From NCBI RefSeq assembly GCF_003545885.1, contig NZ_QHCT01000001.1:124001-188000 (forward strand): 64,000 bases of DNA, in the 5' to 3' direction. This document shows positions 53,855-64,000 of the stretch, piece by piece. The stretch's first letter is position 1. Each line of letters opens with the position of its first letter. The notes under the pieces were generated by a model, which was given only the letters and a program-made list of their open reading frames with translations, did no database searches and was not told the origin of the DNA. This DNA comes from Leptospira stimsonii. Its GTDB lineage: Bacteria; Spirochaetota; Leptospiria; Leptospirales; Leptospiraceae. The position numbers and the translations under genes were made by a program.

Positions 53855-54796
53855 TTACAAAACTTGCAAAAGTCTCTTCCTGAATTCTTCGCGATCCTTT
53901 CCCGAAGGAAGCTTTCCTTGACCCGCTCTGATGTTATCCTTTAAATGTGCGAGTTTGGAAGTTGCAGGAATCGCGCAAGTGACTGCGGAATTGGAAAGAA
54001 TAAATTTTAGAAACGCCTGCCCAAACGATTCACAATCCCATTCTCGAAAGTAATCCGGAAGAATTTTTCCGCGAACTCTTCGAAAGAGTTCTCCTTCCTC
54101 GAATGGACGATTGATCAAGACGGATATTCCGTTCGATTCTGCAAAAGGAAGAATTCTCTCTTCCGCTTCGCGAGAAACAATCGAATATGGAATCTGTAAA
54201 AACTCTATATTCTCCGATTTTGCGATTCTCTCCATCTCGGAAAATGCGGAAGATACGTAATGTGTCAAACCGATATAACGAATTTTTCCTTTTTCTTTGA
54301 GAGAACGTAGCGTCTTCAGATGTATTTGAGTATCAAGTAAATTATGAATTTGGAATAGATCGATTCGATCCGTTTTGAATTTCCGAAACGAAGCTTCGAT
54401 TTGCGCTTTTCCGGCGCTTTCGCCTCTGGTCCACACCTTAGTCGCAAAGAATATTTTTTTCTTAAATTCTTCCGCCGTTTCGGAGGCGAGGATCCCTACG
54501 ATCTCCTCCGATTTTCCGTACATAGGAGACGAATCCACGACCGTTCCACCTTGATAAAGAAATTCTTTCCAAACCTCCTTTAAGGTATTGAGTTCGGAAG
54601 AATCGGGTGAAATATCCATGGTCTGCCAAGTTCCAAGTCCGATCGCCGGAATCTTTTCACCGGTTTTTTGAATCGTTCTCAATAACATATCGGAACCTTC
54701 TTTGGATACTATTTTTTTTAGTGGAAATACGAGGCCGGTAGAAAATAAAAACGCGGCCGTCTTTTTTAGGAAAAGAGAACGAGAAATCGATTTCAT
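53855..54796 (-). CDS. exported aldo/keto reductase
   Basis: A 313-residue NADPH-dependent oxidoreductase of the aldo/keto reductase fold. The catalytic tetrad can be read as the Asp of VVDSSPMYG, its Tyr, the Lys of FFATKVW and the His of FQIHN. The N-terminus SRSLFLKKTAAFLFSTG resembles a Tat signal but has one Arg where the twin-arginine motif has two, so export is uncertain. The substrate is unknown. It ends the region next to the lipoprotein cassettes but looks unrelated to them. Confidence 0.85.
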   Translation of the reverse strand: MKSISRSLFLKKTAAFLFSTGLVFPLKKIVSKEGSDMLLRTIQKTGEKIPAIGLGTWQTMDISPDSSELNTLKEVWKEFLYQGGTVVDSSPMYGKSEEIVGILASETAEEFKKKIFFATKVWTRGESAGKAQIEASFRKFKTDRIDLFQIHNLLDTQIHLKTLRSLKEKGKIRYIGLTHYVSSAFSEMERIAKSENIEFLQIPYSIVSREAEERILPFAESNGISVLINRPFEEGELFRRVRGKILPDYFREWDCESFGQAFLKFILSNSAVTCAIPATSKLAHLKDNIRAGQGKLPSGKDREEFRKRLLQVL

Positions 54797-54862
54797 GGCT
54801 CGATTTTTCTAGAAAGGATCGAGCCATAAATCAGAAAAAGAAATTTAAAAATAGAATTCTTA

Positions 54863-55759
54863 TCAGTGGCGGATGTATTCTATTTTCCGAATCTTATTTT
54901 TTTGAATCTCCTGAACTTCTCCGTTTCTTTCAAATTGAATTGAATTGGCGGTTTGATTAACTACGTTGCCTTTTAGCATTTTACCGTCTCGAAAGATGAT
55001 CCGCGTAGAATATTTTTTATCCGAGTCTTCTTCCTCCGGCTCGATTCGCTTATTAGCGACGTCTTCGTCTCTTTCCTTCAAAACTTGAATTTCTATTCTT
55101 CTGTTGAGCGCGGATGCCCGTTCATCCAGACTTCGAAGCATCGGCCTTTTCGATCCGAATCCTTTGATTTCCATTCGGGGAGGATCGATTCCCCTCGAAA
55201 TTAAAAAGTTCTTCGTCGCCGAGGCTCGTTCTAAGGATAATGCATCGTTCCGTTTTTGATTTCCGTTCAGATCCGTATGCCCGACGATCAAGATTCTTAG
55301 TTTAGAATTTTCTTTTAGATATCTTGACAATCCTTCTAAAATGACGTAGGACTCGTTCAGAATCTGATCCGAGTTCGAATTAAAATGAACTCCTTTGAGT
55401 ATCATCGAACCCGACTTTTGAATCGTCGCAAAATCCAACTTAGGGCGAATACATTCTATTTCAATACTTCGTGTATTGTAAATTCCTCCGATAAATATAT
55501 GGATGATAAAATCGGTGACGCTTCTAAAAATTCTAAAATTCTCGATTCCCTCGGAGCATTCTGCCTTCGAGTGACTTCCCTCAAAGTATCCGAGAACATA
55601 ACTCCTGGAAGTGGCGTGTACACCTTTGATCGATTCTCCGAGTCGCGGAGATTTCGACGGAATTATAATCGTCTGATGACAATTCAGGATTAAGGAGAAG
55701 AATCCAAGGCAGATTCCCAGGATAAAAAGTTCGTTTCGTTTTTTTTGAAATGTTCTCAT
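54863..55759 (-). CDS. cassette 1, gene C: lipoprotein with Bor-like, OmpA and DG..LKG domains
   Basis: A 298-residue lipoprotein with lipobox LILNC (Cys 27). Mature residues 45-105 resemble the Bor/Iss family: YVLGYFEG, then AECSEGIENF, then GIYNTRSIEIEC. An OmpA-type peptidoglycan-binding domain (about 115-225) carries HTDLNGNQKRNDALSLERA and NRRIEIQVL. The C-terminal 50 residues form the module FRDGKMLKGNVVNQ, ending in KIRKIEYIRH. It would link outer-membrane lipid to peptidoglycan. It follows cassette-1 gene B by seven bases and is a close paralogue of the gene at 57186. Confidence 0.88.
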   Translation of the reverse strand: MRTFQKKRNELFILGICLGFFSLILNCHQTIIIPSKSPRLGESIKGVHATSRSYVLGYFEGSHSKAECSEGIENFRIFRSVTDFIIHIFIGGIYNTRSIEIECIRPKLDFATIQKSGSMILKGVHFNSNSDQILNESYVILEGLSRYLKENSKLRILIVGHTDLNGNQKRNDALSLERASATKNFLISRGIDPPRMEIKGFGSKRPMLRSLDERASALNRRIEIQVLKERDEDVANKRIEPEEEDSDKKYSTRIIFRDGKMLKGNVVNQTANSIQFERNGEVQEIQKNKIRKIEYIRH

Positions 55760-55766
55760 CGTTGTC

Positions 55767-56099
55767 TCAGTAGCAATAAATTTCCAAGGAACGCGGAGAA
55801 TAAATTCCCAAAGTCATTTGCTCAAACAAAACGTTCATAAAAGAAGAATACTGATGGATTTCTTTGATTCCTCTTTCAGGACAAATACTCGATTCTTCAT
55901 ATTCTATTTTTCTTGGAAGCAAGCCCATTAAGTAATAATTTTGTTTTACGAGAATCCGTTCTTTTTTCGAATCGGTCTTCTTTTTCTGTTCTGCGATCGG
56001 CGAAACTTCCACTCTTGCGTGTTGACAATAAAACAAAGGAAGCGCCGTTAAACTCGAAATCAAAGTAAGAATTTTTAAACGAAAGAAAATAGAACGCAT
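55767..56099 (-). CDS. cassette 1, gene B: Bor/Iss-like small lipoprotein
   Basis: A 110-residue exported protein. The leader ends in LFYCQHARV; the Cys is conserved in the second copy and is the probable lipidation site although Tyr at -1 is unusual. QNYYLMGLLPRKIEYEE, ICPERGIKEI and the tail TLGIYSPRSLEIYC match phage lambda Bor (TLGIYTPLEARVYC, from memory). Bor/Iss raise serum resistance in E. coli. The frame extends upstream to 56204, but the ATG at 56099 starts the leader and lies just after the stop of gene A. Confidence 0.86.
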   Translation of the reverse strand: MRSIFFRLKILTLISSLTALPLFYCQHARVEVSPIAEQKKKTDSKKERILVKQNYYLMGLLPRKIEYEESSICPERGIKEIHQYSSFMNVLFEQMTLGIYSPRSLEIYCY

Positions 56100-56103
56100 A
56101 AAA

Positions 56104-56880
56104 CTATCTTTGTACACAATAAATGCTGTAGATATAGTCGCAGGCAATTCCCCCACCGCTATCGATATAACTGTTAGCAATATCCGTAGTGCCCACCAAA
56201 CCATAATTAGGCGCTCCAGTTCCGACTGTCCAGGAAGAACATGTGTATCCCGGAAAAGGCGCCCAAGGAGGTCCTTTGGAAATTCCGGTGAAAACCGTGA
56301 ACGACCCTCCAGTTAGGCTATTATCAGACACACCCGGCAACTCAGCATTCGCATTCGTAATTCCGACTCTTAGGTTGGAATTTTCGAGCGAATAGTAAAT
56401 GGTATTCGGATAGAGAATCCAATTTGATGCTAAATTTCTCGTTCCATTTTCGGACATGATCAGAGCCTTATACGTAGATCCCGATGAAACACCCGGCGCG
56501 TTTCTCCCAATGGCATCATTCGCACATTGTGCATCCGCTCCGGCAACTCCGCCAAAGTTTCCACCGTTAGCCATCGGTGTGGACAAAAACAAGGCACATC
56601 CTATCCCGCTCGTTGCACAAGGTGCAACTCCTGGATTTGTTTCGCTGGAAACCGTATTCTGGATGATACTTACGGTACCCGCGGAAAGGAGTAAAAGGAA
56701 TGAGCTATTTTGGTCCGCCTTTTTCGACTCAGTCGTTGCCAAAGTTGTAATTGCTGGCCACACTGTACACGAAGAATGGAAAAACGGTAAAACGGAAAAT
56801 ACGAGAAGGTATTTCCCTATTTGAATTTGCATTTTCCTAAAACGAAACTTCCAAATTATAACTTTGCTCTCTTTTGGCAT
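56104..56880 (-). CDS. cassette 1, gene A: DUF1554 lipoprotein
   Basis: A 258-residue lipoprotein with lipobox FFHSSC and then VWPAITT. After a low-complexity Ser-rich stretch comes the DUF1554 domain (about 90-258), with GGNFGGVAGADAQCANDA, YKALIMSENGTRNLASNW and the C-terminal DYIYSIYCVQR. DUF1554 is a surface domain common in Leptospira with unknown binding partners. A GAGGA site lies six bases before the ATG at 56880. It is the first gene of cassette 1. Confidence 0.88.
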   Translation of the reverse strand: MPKESKVIIWKFRFRKMQIQIGKYLLVFSVLPFFHSSCTVWPAITTLATTESKKADQNSSFLLLLSAGTVSIIQNTVSSETNPGVAPCATSGIGCALFLSTPMANGGNFGGVAGADAQCANDAIGRNAPGVSSGSTYKALIMSENGTRNLASNWILYPNTIYYSLENSNLRVGITNANAELPGVSDNSLTGGSFTVFTGISKGPPWAPFPGYTCSSWTVGTGAPNYGLVGTTDIANSYIDSGGGIACDYIYSIYCVQR

Positions 56881-57185
56881 TGAAGATCCTCAAAACGTAT
56901 TACAACCCCAACTCTTATTACATTTTAGAACATTTGGTAAGACAAAATTAGGAAACAATTTATTGTTTTTTATTCCTGATTTATAAATTGAAAATAAAAC
57001 CAAGACAATTCCCGTCCAAAAGACGTTTTTACTAACCCCTGAGACCTTCGCCCACTCCTTGAGGCCTGCAAAAAGATCGACAATTCGGTCAATTTGCGGG
57101 AAGATTGAATACTCCAGAAACATCGGTGCGCTTTCCTATCAAGTTCAATCTCGTAAAAAAACTTTTTTCGAAGCTGAATTTTCGC
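56881..57185. other. region between the two cassettes
   Basis: About 305 bases with no convincing gene. It separates the end of cassette 2 (gene C) from the start of cassette 1 (gene A). The upstream element seen before the other two A genes is not present here, so cassette 1 probably has a different promoter or reads through from cassette 2. Confidence 0.55.
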
Positions 57186-58088
57186 TTATTTTTTGCGAAT
57201 ATATTCTATTTTCCTAATCTTGTCCTTCGCGATTTCCTGAACCTCTCCCTTCCTTTCCAACTGGATCGATTGCGCCGTTTGACTGATAACATTTCCGTTT
57301 AAAGTAGTGCCGTTTCTAAAGATAATCTTCGTTGTGTAACCTTCCGTCGAATCGTCCTCGGTTTCGATTTTCTTTTTTGAAATCGCATCGTATTCTTTCC
57401 CATTCAAGACCTGGATTTCAATTCTTCGGTTAAGCGAAGAAGCTCGATCATCCAAACTGCGGATCATAGGCCTCTTAGATCCCAAACCTTTTATTTCCAT
57501 ACGAGGAGATTCGATTCCTTTTGAAATCAAAAATAATTTTGTTGCGGAAGCTCTTTCTAAAGAAAGTGAATCGTTTCTTTTTTGGTTTCCATTGAGATCC
57601 GTATGACATAAAATTAATATTCTAATATTTGAATGTTCTTTCAGATATTTTGAAAATTCCTCAAGAATGATATATGACTCCTTTAAAATCTTATCCGAGT
57701 TCGAATCGAAATGAACGCCATTTAAAATCATAGAACTGGATTTTTGAATCGAAGTAAAATCCAATTTCGGACGAGAACATTCCACTTCTACACTTCTGGT
57801 CTCATAAATTCCTCCGAAAAATATATGGATCGCGAAGTCCGAAATACTTCTAAAAATTCTAAAATTTTCGATTCCCTCTGAACATTCCGCCTTTGAATAA
57901 CTTCCTTCAAAGTATCCGAGAATGTAACTTCTGGAAATGGAGTTTACTCCCTTAATCGACTCCCCAAGACGCGGCGATTTGGAAGGAATGACGACGGTCT
58001 GATGACAATTCAAAATTAAAGTAAAGAATCCGACGAATAATCCCCACAAATAGAGATCGTTTCCATTTTTTTGGTTCATTCTTAACAT
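57186..58088 (-). CDS. cassette 2, gene C: lipoprotein with Bor-like, OmpA and DG..LKG domains
   Basis: A 300-residue paralogue of cassette-1 gene C, similar throughout. The lipobox is again LILNC, the Bor-like part has AECSEGIENF and GIYETRSVEVEC, the OmpA part has HTDLNGNQKRNDSLSLERA, and the end is FRNGTTLNGNVISQ to KIRKIEYIRK. I place the start at 58088, where the leader lines up with its paralogue and lies just after gene B; the frame is open to 58136. The two copies appear roughly two-thirds identical by eye. Confidence 0.86.
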   Translation of the reverse strand: MLRMNQKNGNDLYLWGLFVGFFTLILNCHQTVVIPSKSPRLGESIKGVNSISRSYILGYFEGSYSKAECSEGIENFRIFRSISDFAIHIFFGGIYETRSVEVECSRPKLDFTSIQKSSSMILNGVHFDSNSDKILKESYIILEEFSKYLKEHSNIRILILCHTDLNGNQKRNDSLSLERASATKLFLISKGIESPRMEIKGLGSKRPMIRSLDDRASSLNRRIEIQVLNGKEYDAISKKKIETEDDSTEGYTTKIIFRNGTTLNGNVISQTAQSIQLERKGEVQEIAKDKIRKIEYIRKK

Positions 58089-58092
58089 CGTA

Positions 58093-58419
58093 TCAATGAC
58101 AAAAAATTTCCAGTGAACGTGGTGAATAGATACCAAGCGTCAACTGCTCGTAAATAATATTAGAAAAAGAAGAATATTGATGAATCTCTTTGATTCCTCG
58201 TTCCGGGCAGACGCTTGCTTCCTCATATTCGATTTTCCGAGGAAGCAAGCCCATTAAGTAATAATTTTGTTTTAAGAGAATCCGCTCTCTTTTCGATTCG
58301 GTTTTCTTTTTCTGATTTGCGATCGGCGAAACTTCCACTCTTGCGTGTTGACAAAAGGTTATCGAGACACAAAAGAATATCAGAATTATATAATTTACTT
58401 TTAACACAGACAACCTCAC
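58093..58419 (-). CDS. cassette 2, gene B: Bor/Iss-like small lipoprotein
   Basis: A 108-residue paralogue of cassette-1 gene B. The leader ends in ITFCQHARV and the body ends in TLGIYSPRSLEIFC. The start is GTG at 58419, ten bases after the stop of gene A. Long stretches are identical at the DNA level to the first copy (for instance 37 bases at 55992-56028 and 58318-58354), which suggests a recent duplication or gene conversion. Confidence 0.84.
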   Translation of the reverse strand: MRLSVLKVNYIILIFFCVSITFCQHARVEVSPIANQKKKTESKRERILLKQNYYLMGLLPRKIEYEEASVCPERGIKEIHQYSSFSNIIYEQLTLGIYSPRSLEIFCH

Positions 58420-58428
58420 CCTTTTTCA

Positions 58429-59184
58429 TCACCTTTGAACGCAATAAATCGACGCGGCAGTGGCGCACGTGAGAGTTCCGGCCCCTCCTATTTCTATGCC
58501 GGGCGAATTAGGATTCGCCACCCAACCGGTAACTCCTGCGCTTGTGCTCGTCCAAGAAGCGCCCGCGTTAACACAACTTTGTCCAGTCCTTGGTATCCAG
58601 GTGACCCCGCTCGTATCTATGCCCGTATAGGCTAACCCTGCAGAAGGCGTAATTTCATTTGTTAAAGTCGCCGCAAATTGTCCGTTCGCATCTGTGGTTG
58701 ATATCAATAGATTACTGTTCTCGATACTATAGTAATTCGCATTGGGATACAGGACCCAAGACGTCGTTAGACTTCTCGTACCATCCTCAGCCATGAGAAA
58801 CGCTTTGTAACCGGTTGTGTTACCCGGCGCTCCGATCACGGCGGCTTGAGCCGCGCAACTTGTATCGGCACCGGAAACTCCGCCAAAATTTCCATTCGAG
58901 ACGGGAGTTAGAAAAAGAGAACATCCGGTCGCCGCGCAGGTTACCTGTCCTGGACTAGAAGTGGAAGTTCCATTTGTAGAATCTGAGGAACTACTGCCTT
59001 GCGCCAAGAGAAGTAAAAAAAGAGAAGAAGAATTTTCGGATTCTGGTTTCGAAACAACAACGGTAGTGAGAATCGGCCACAAGGTACAGGAAGTCAATGA
59101 GAATATAACGACTAACGTCGCAGAAACGAACCGAGCCAGGAATCCTCGATTGCTTCGCGATAAAAAATTGCGGATACAATTCAT
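58429..59184 (-). CDS. cassette 2, gene A: DUF1554 lipoprotein
   Basis: A 251-residue lipoprotein with lipobox SLTSC followed by TLWPILTT, a Ser/Thr-rich linker and a DUF1554 domain with NGNFGGVSGADTSCAA, YKAFLMAEDGTRSLTTSW and TAASIYCVQR. I choose the ATG at 59184 because the protein then aligns with gene A3 from the first residue and the spacing to the shared upstream element matches. It starts cassette 2. Confidence 0.88.
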   Translation of the reverse strand: MNCIRNFLSRSNRGFLARFVSATLVVIFSLTSCTLWPILTTVVVSKPESENSSSLFLLLLAQGSSSSDSTNGTSTSSPGQVTCAATGCSLFLTPVSNGNFGGVSGADTSCAAQAAVIGAPGNTTGYKAFLMAEDGTRSLTTSWVLYPNANYYSIENSNLLISTTDANGQFAATLTNEITPSAGLAYTGIDTSGVTWIPRTGQSCVNAGASWTSTSAGVTGWVANPNSPGIEIGGAGTLTCATAASIYCVQR

Positions 59185-59491
59185 AATATCCAACAGTTAG
59201 TCGCTCATTCCTACATCAAGGTTGATTCCGAAAAAGGGAATGAACGACCAATAAATAGGAATTTGTAAATTGATATTATGAATTATAAATGTAAAGTATA
59301 AGAGATTTGATTCGTCCCCACAAAAGGAACACATCGCCTTAGCAAACCGAAATGTTCCAAAGAAAATTCGCTTTCATCCCTTCCAATTCCATATTTTTTT
59401 CTTCCGCTATGAAATCCTTTTAGAACGGGAAAAATTCTTTGTCCAATCGATTGGAAATAAATTTTTTCCTTTTTCGCGAACGGAAGAGCGT
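59185..59491. other. intergenic region upstream of cassette 2 with a shared element
   Basis: This stretch has no gene. On the minus strand it holds GTTCATTCC (59237-59245) and AATCAACCTTGAT (59214-59226), which also occur, in the same order, upstream of the third A gene. The pair lies about 30 bases before the start codon. No remnant of a gene B or C is visible after A3. Confidence 0.6.
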
Positions 59492-60247
59492 TTATCTTTG
59501 TACACAATATAAAACGAGGGATTGATCGCACGTAAAAGAACCTCCCGAATCGAGTTCCTGATTGGGTGCATTGCTTATTCCAATCCAACCCGATACAAGA
59601 TTTGTATTATCGGTCCAATTCAAACAATTTACCCCGGTCTTTGGAAGCCAGCTCGCTCCCGTCGTATCGATGCCTGTATAGACAGCATTTCCGCCGGGGC
59701 TCGTAATTCCTGCAGAGAGAGGAAATTGAAATTGTCCGTTCGCGTCCGTCGTAGTGATCACCAAGTTGCCATTGTTCATACTTCGGTAGACAGTGTTTGG
59801 ATAGAGCACCCAAGACGAGGCCAAGTTTCTGGACCCATTGTCAGTCATGATAAGAGCTTTATAACTGGCTGTATTTCCGGGAGCGCCTTGTGCCACAGCG
59901 CTGGTCACACAATGTGTGTCCGCACCGGTTATCCCTCCTAAGTTCCCGTTGATTCCCATTGATAAAAAAATCGTACATCCGGAAGATCCACAGGTAAAAG
60001 TTTGAGCGCCAGAACCGTTCGCTGTGGTTGAGTTACCGTCCTCTGACGTGGGAGCTCCAACCAATAACATTAAAAGTAGAATGGAGGAAGAATCGGAATC
60101 GCTCCGTTTAGTAAGAGCCGTCGCCGTCAAAATGGGCCAGAGGGTACAGGAACTAAAACAAATCAGACAAACAAATATTGAAAATACGTTCTTCGCAAAA
60201 AAAAGTCCTTTATTTCTCTGCGGAAAGAAATTGCAGATACCTTTCAT
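59492..60247 (-). CDS. third DUF1554 lipoprotein (lone gene A)
   Basis: A 251-residue lipoprotein, lipobox CFSSC followed by TLWPILT, then a Ser-rich linker and a DUF1554 domain with NGNLGGITGADTHCV, YKALIMTDNGSRNLASSW and DQSLVLYCVQR. Its N-terminus aligns with cassette-2 gene A (RN[KR]GxxxA). Unlike the other two copies it has no gene B or C behind it. It is probably an ancestral or truncated unit of the array. Confidence 0.88.
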   Translation of the reverse strand: MKGICNFFPQRNKGLFFAKNVFSIFVCLICFSSCTLWPILTATALTKRSDSDSSSILLLMLLVGAPTSEDGNSTTANGSGAQTFTCGSSGCTIFLSMGINGNLGGITGADTHCVTSAVAQGAPGNTASYKALIMTDNGSRNLASSWVLYPNTVYRSMNNGNLVITTTDANGQFQFPLSAGITSPGGNAVYTGIDTTGASWLPKTGVNCLNWTDNTNLVSGWIGISNAPNQELDSGGSFTCDQSLVLYCVQR

Positions 60248-60580
60248 AAGGCAGAACCGCCAGACGCAGACGTTTGGATCAAGGTTGAATCAAGGAACTG
60301 GAATGAACTGCAAGAAAACGGTAATTTTCAATCAAGATTCTATTCATGACTCTCCGCAGAATTCTTCGATTCAACTGCGTATTCTTTTTAAAAATTCTTT
60401 TAGAATCGATCGAACACGAACATTGCATTCCTTAGGGAACGAAGGGGCCTCGATCGAAAGCGAGTTTCAAAATCGCTTCCTCGGATGGCTTTCCTCAAAA
60501 AGCTGTATGGGTCGAAACGACTGGGACCTTACGAATTTTTTCCGGAGCCAAATCTCAATATTAGTCAAATGCAAAGGCGC
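60248..60580. other. intergenic region between polA and the lipoprotein array
   Basis: No gene is convincing. ATTCAACCTTGAT (minus strand, 60278-60290) and GTTCATTCC (60300-60308) lie about 30 bases before the start of gene A3, as in cassette 2. I see no clear terminator for polA. Confidence 0.6.
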
Positions 60581-63330
<2,750 letters not shown>

Positions 63331-63334
<4 letters not shown>

Positions 63335-64000
63335 TCTGTTGCTCCGAAAAGTTCTTCCCCTAAGAAAGAATAGTATGCGAGTTCCGTTTTACGGATCGTA
63401 TTTTTGATGGAGAATCTTTTTACGGATTCTTTGTTGAAGGTTCCGAAATTTTTTCTGAGTTTCAAATCATCTATAAGAATTTCATAATATCTTGCAAGAG
63501 CATCGGAATCTCCGACTTCGGCGAGAAAAGCTCCTTTTTCGTGAGTAAGCATTTCCCCGATTCCTCCACCTTTGGTTGCAACGACCGGAAGACCCACCGC
63601 CATCGCGTCGAGAATCGAAGTTCCGAGCCCTTCTTCTTTGGATGTCAGAGTAAAAATATCAAAAAGGGAAAGAATGTCCGGAACGTCCTGTCTATATCCG
63701 GTAAAAATAACTCTATCAGAAATTCCTAATGAACTAGTAAGGTCTTCCAATTCTTTCCTGAGTTCTCCTTCTCCAAGAATGAGAAGTTTGAAATTTTTAG
63801 AAGGATCGATCTTTGCGACCGCATGAAGAAGAGTTTTTTGATCTTTGTGATCTACGAGCGCGGCTACGTTCCCGATTACGATAGTATCTTTTTTAATCGA
63901 GAATTCTTTTTTATAACGCGCCGGGTCCGGTAATTTTTTTGTAAAAGAGAAATCGATTCCACTGTGAACGGTAACCGTCTTTGCAGGATCGACTCCGTCT
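63331..64000 (-). CDS. family 4 glycosyltransferase (5' end beyond the window)
   Basis: The reading frame stays open from 63331 to the right edge of the window, so only the C-terminal 220 or so residues are seen. They form the donor-sugar domain of a GT-B enzyme: [19 protein letters not shown], then [21 protein letters not shown] and [21 protein letters not shown]. The last is the usual E-x7-E site, but the second acidic residue is Asp. It probably builds a surface polysaccharide or lipid-linked glycan. Its stop overlaps the start of polA. Confidence 0.88.

Noticed and set aside
59283..59588. Possible remnant of a gene B behind the third DUF1554 gene
   Set aside because: The open frame here lies in a shifted frame of gene A3 and shows none of the Bor-like motifs.

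Overview
The window is a stretch of spirochaete chromosome, almost certainly from Leptospira. The pointers are lipoproteins with Leptospira-type leaders (for example LILNC), DUF1554 and DUF1566 surface proteins, many intergenic copies of a GGAGTTCC motif, a spirochaete-type EF-G resembling the mitochondrial form, and several proteins that look restricted to this genus. I cannot name the species. GC content looks to be around 40% from a few lines, not a full count. Gene density is normal. I see no transposase, prophage or CRISPR array.

Layout. 1-8.4 kb: a small zinc-ribbon protein, leuS, two genes of unknown role (one an ATPase of the histidine-kinase type), thrC, an SPFH/SHOCT protein and a coiled-coil protein. 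8.6-15.2 kb: a cell-envelope block with two tandem multi-pass membrane paralogues and two acyltransferase-3 proteins on either side of a signal peptidase I. 15.2-24.3 kb: a DUF1566 lipoprotein, a TlpA-like thioredoxin, a UbiA/DPPR-synthase-like prenyltransferase, eutBC, a vapBC toxin-antitoxin pair with a visible candidate operator, and a TrkH/KtrB channel. 24.7-31.8 kb: fusA with a clear terminator, then a same-strand run with a LysM/degenerate-LytM protein, an amidohydrolase, two cyclic-nucleotide-binding proteins, tRNA-Arg(CCT) and prmC. 32-33.7 kb: amtB-glnK behind a textbook sigma-54 promoter. 34-41.2 kb: a leftward run of glmM, glmS, a GlmU-like protein and a methylcrotonyl-CoA carboxylase beta gene, with tRNA-Val(TAC) and rpsT upstream. 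41.4-44.3 kb: a tight four-gene operon of three unrecognised genes and a family-2 glycosyltransferase. 45-53.3 kb: a PiT-like transporter, an OlsB-like acyltransferase, a PilZ protein, a MEST-like hydrolase, a LamG protein and a chemotaxis receptor. 53.9-60.2 kb: an aldo/keto reductase and a repeated lipoprotein cassette. 60.6-64 kb: polA and the 3' part of a family-4 glycosyltransferase cut by the window edge.

The most interesting region is 54.9-60.2 kb. A three-gene cassette of (A) a DUF1554 lipoprotein, (B) a small lipoprotein resembling lambda Bor/Iss, and (C) a lipoprotein joining a Bor-like domain to an OmpA peptidoglycan-binding domain and a small C-terminal 'DG..LKG' module is present twice in tandem, followed by a third lone copy of A. 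Bor/Iss proteins are linked to serum resistance in E. coli, so this may be a duplicated surface module that meets the host; that role is inference.

Several genes fit together: glmM, glmS and the GlmU-like protein for amino-sugar nucleotides; amtB and glnK for ammonium uptake under nitrogen control; eutB and eutC for B12-dependent ethanolamine cleavage, without the rest of the eut pathway nearby.
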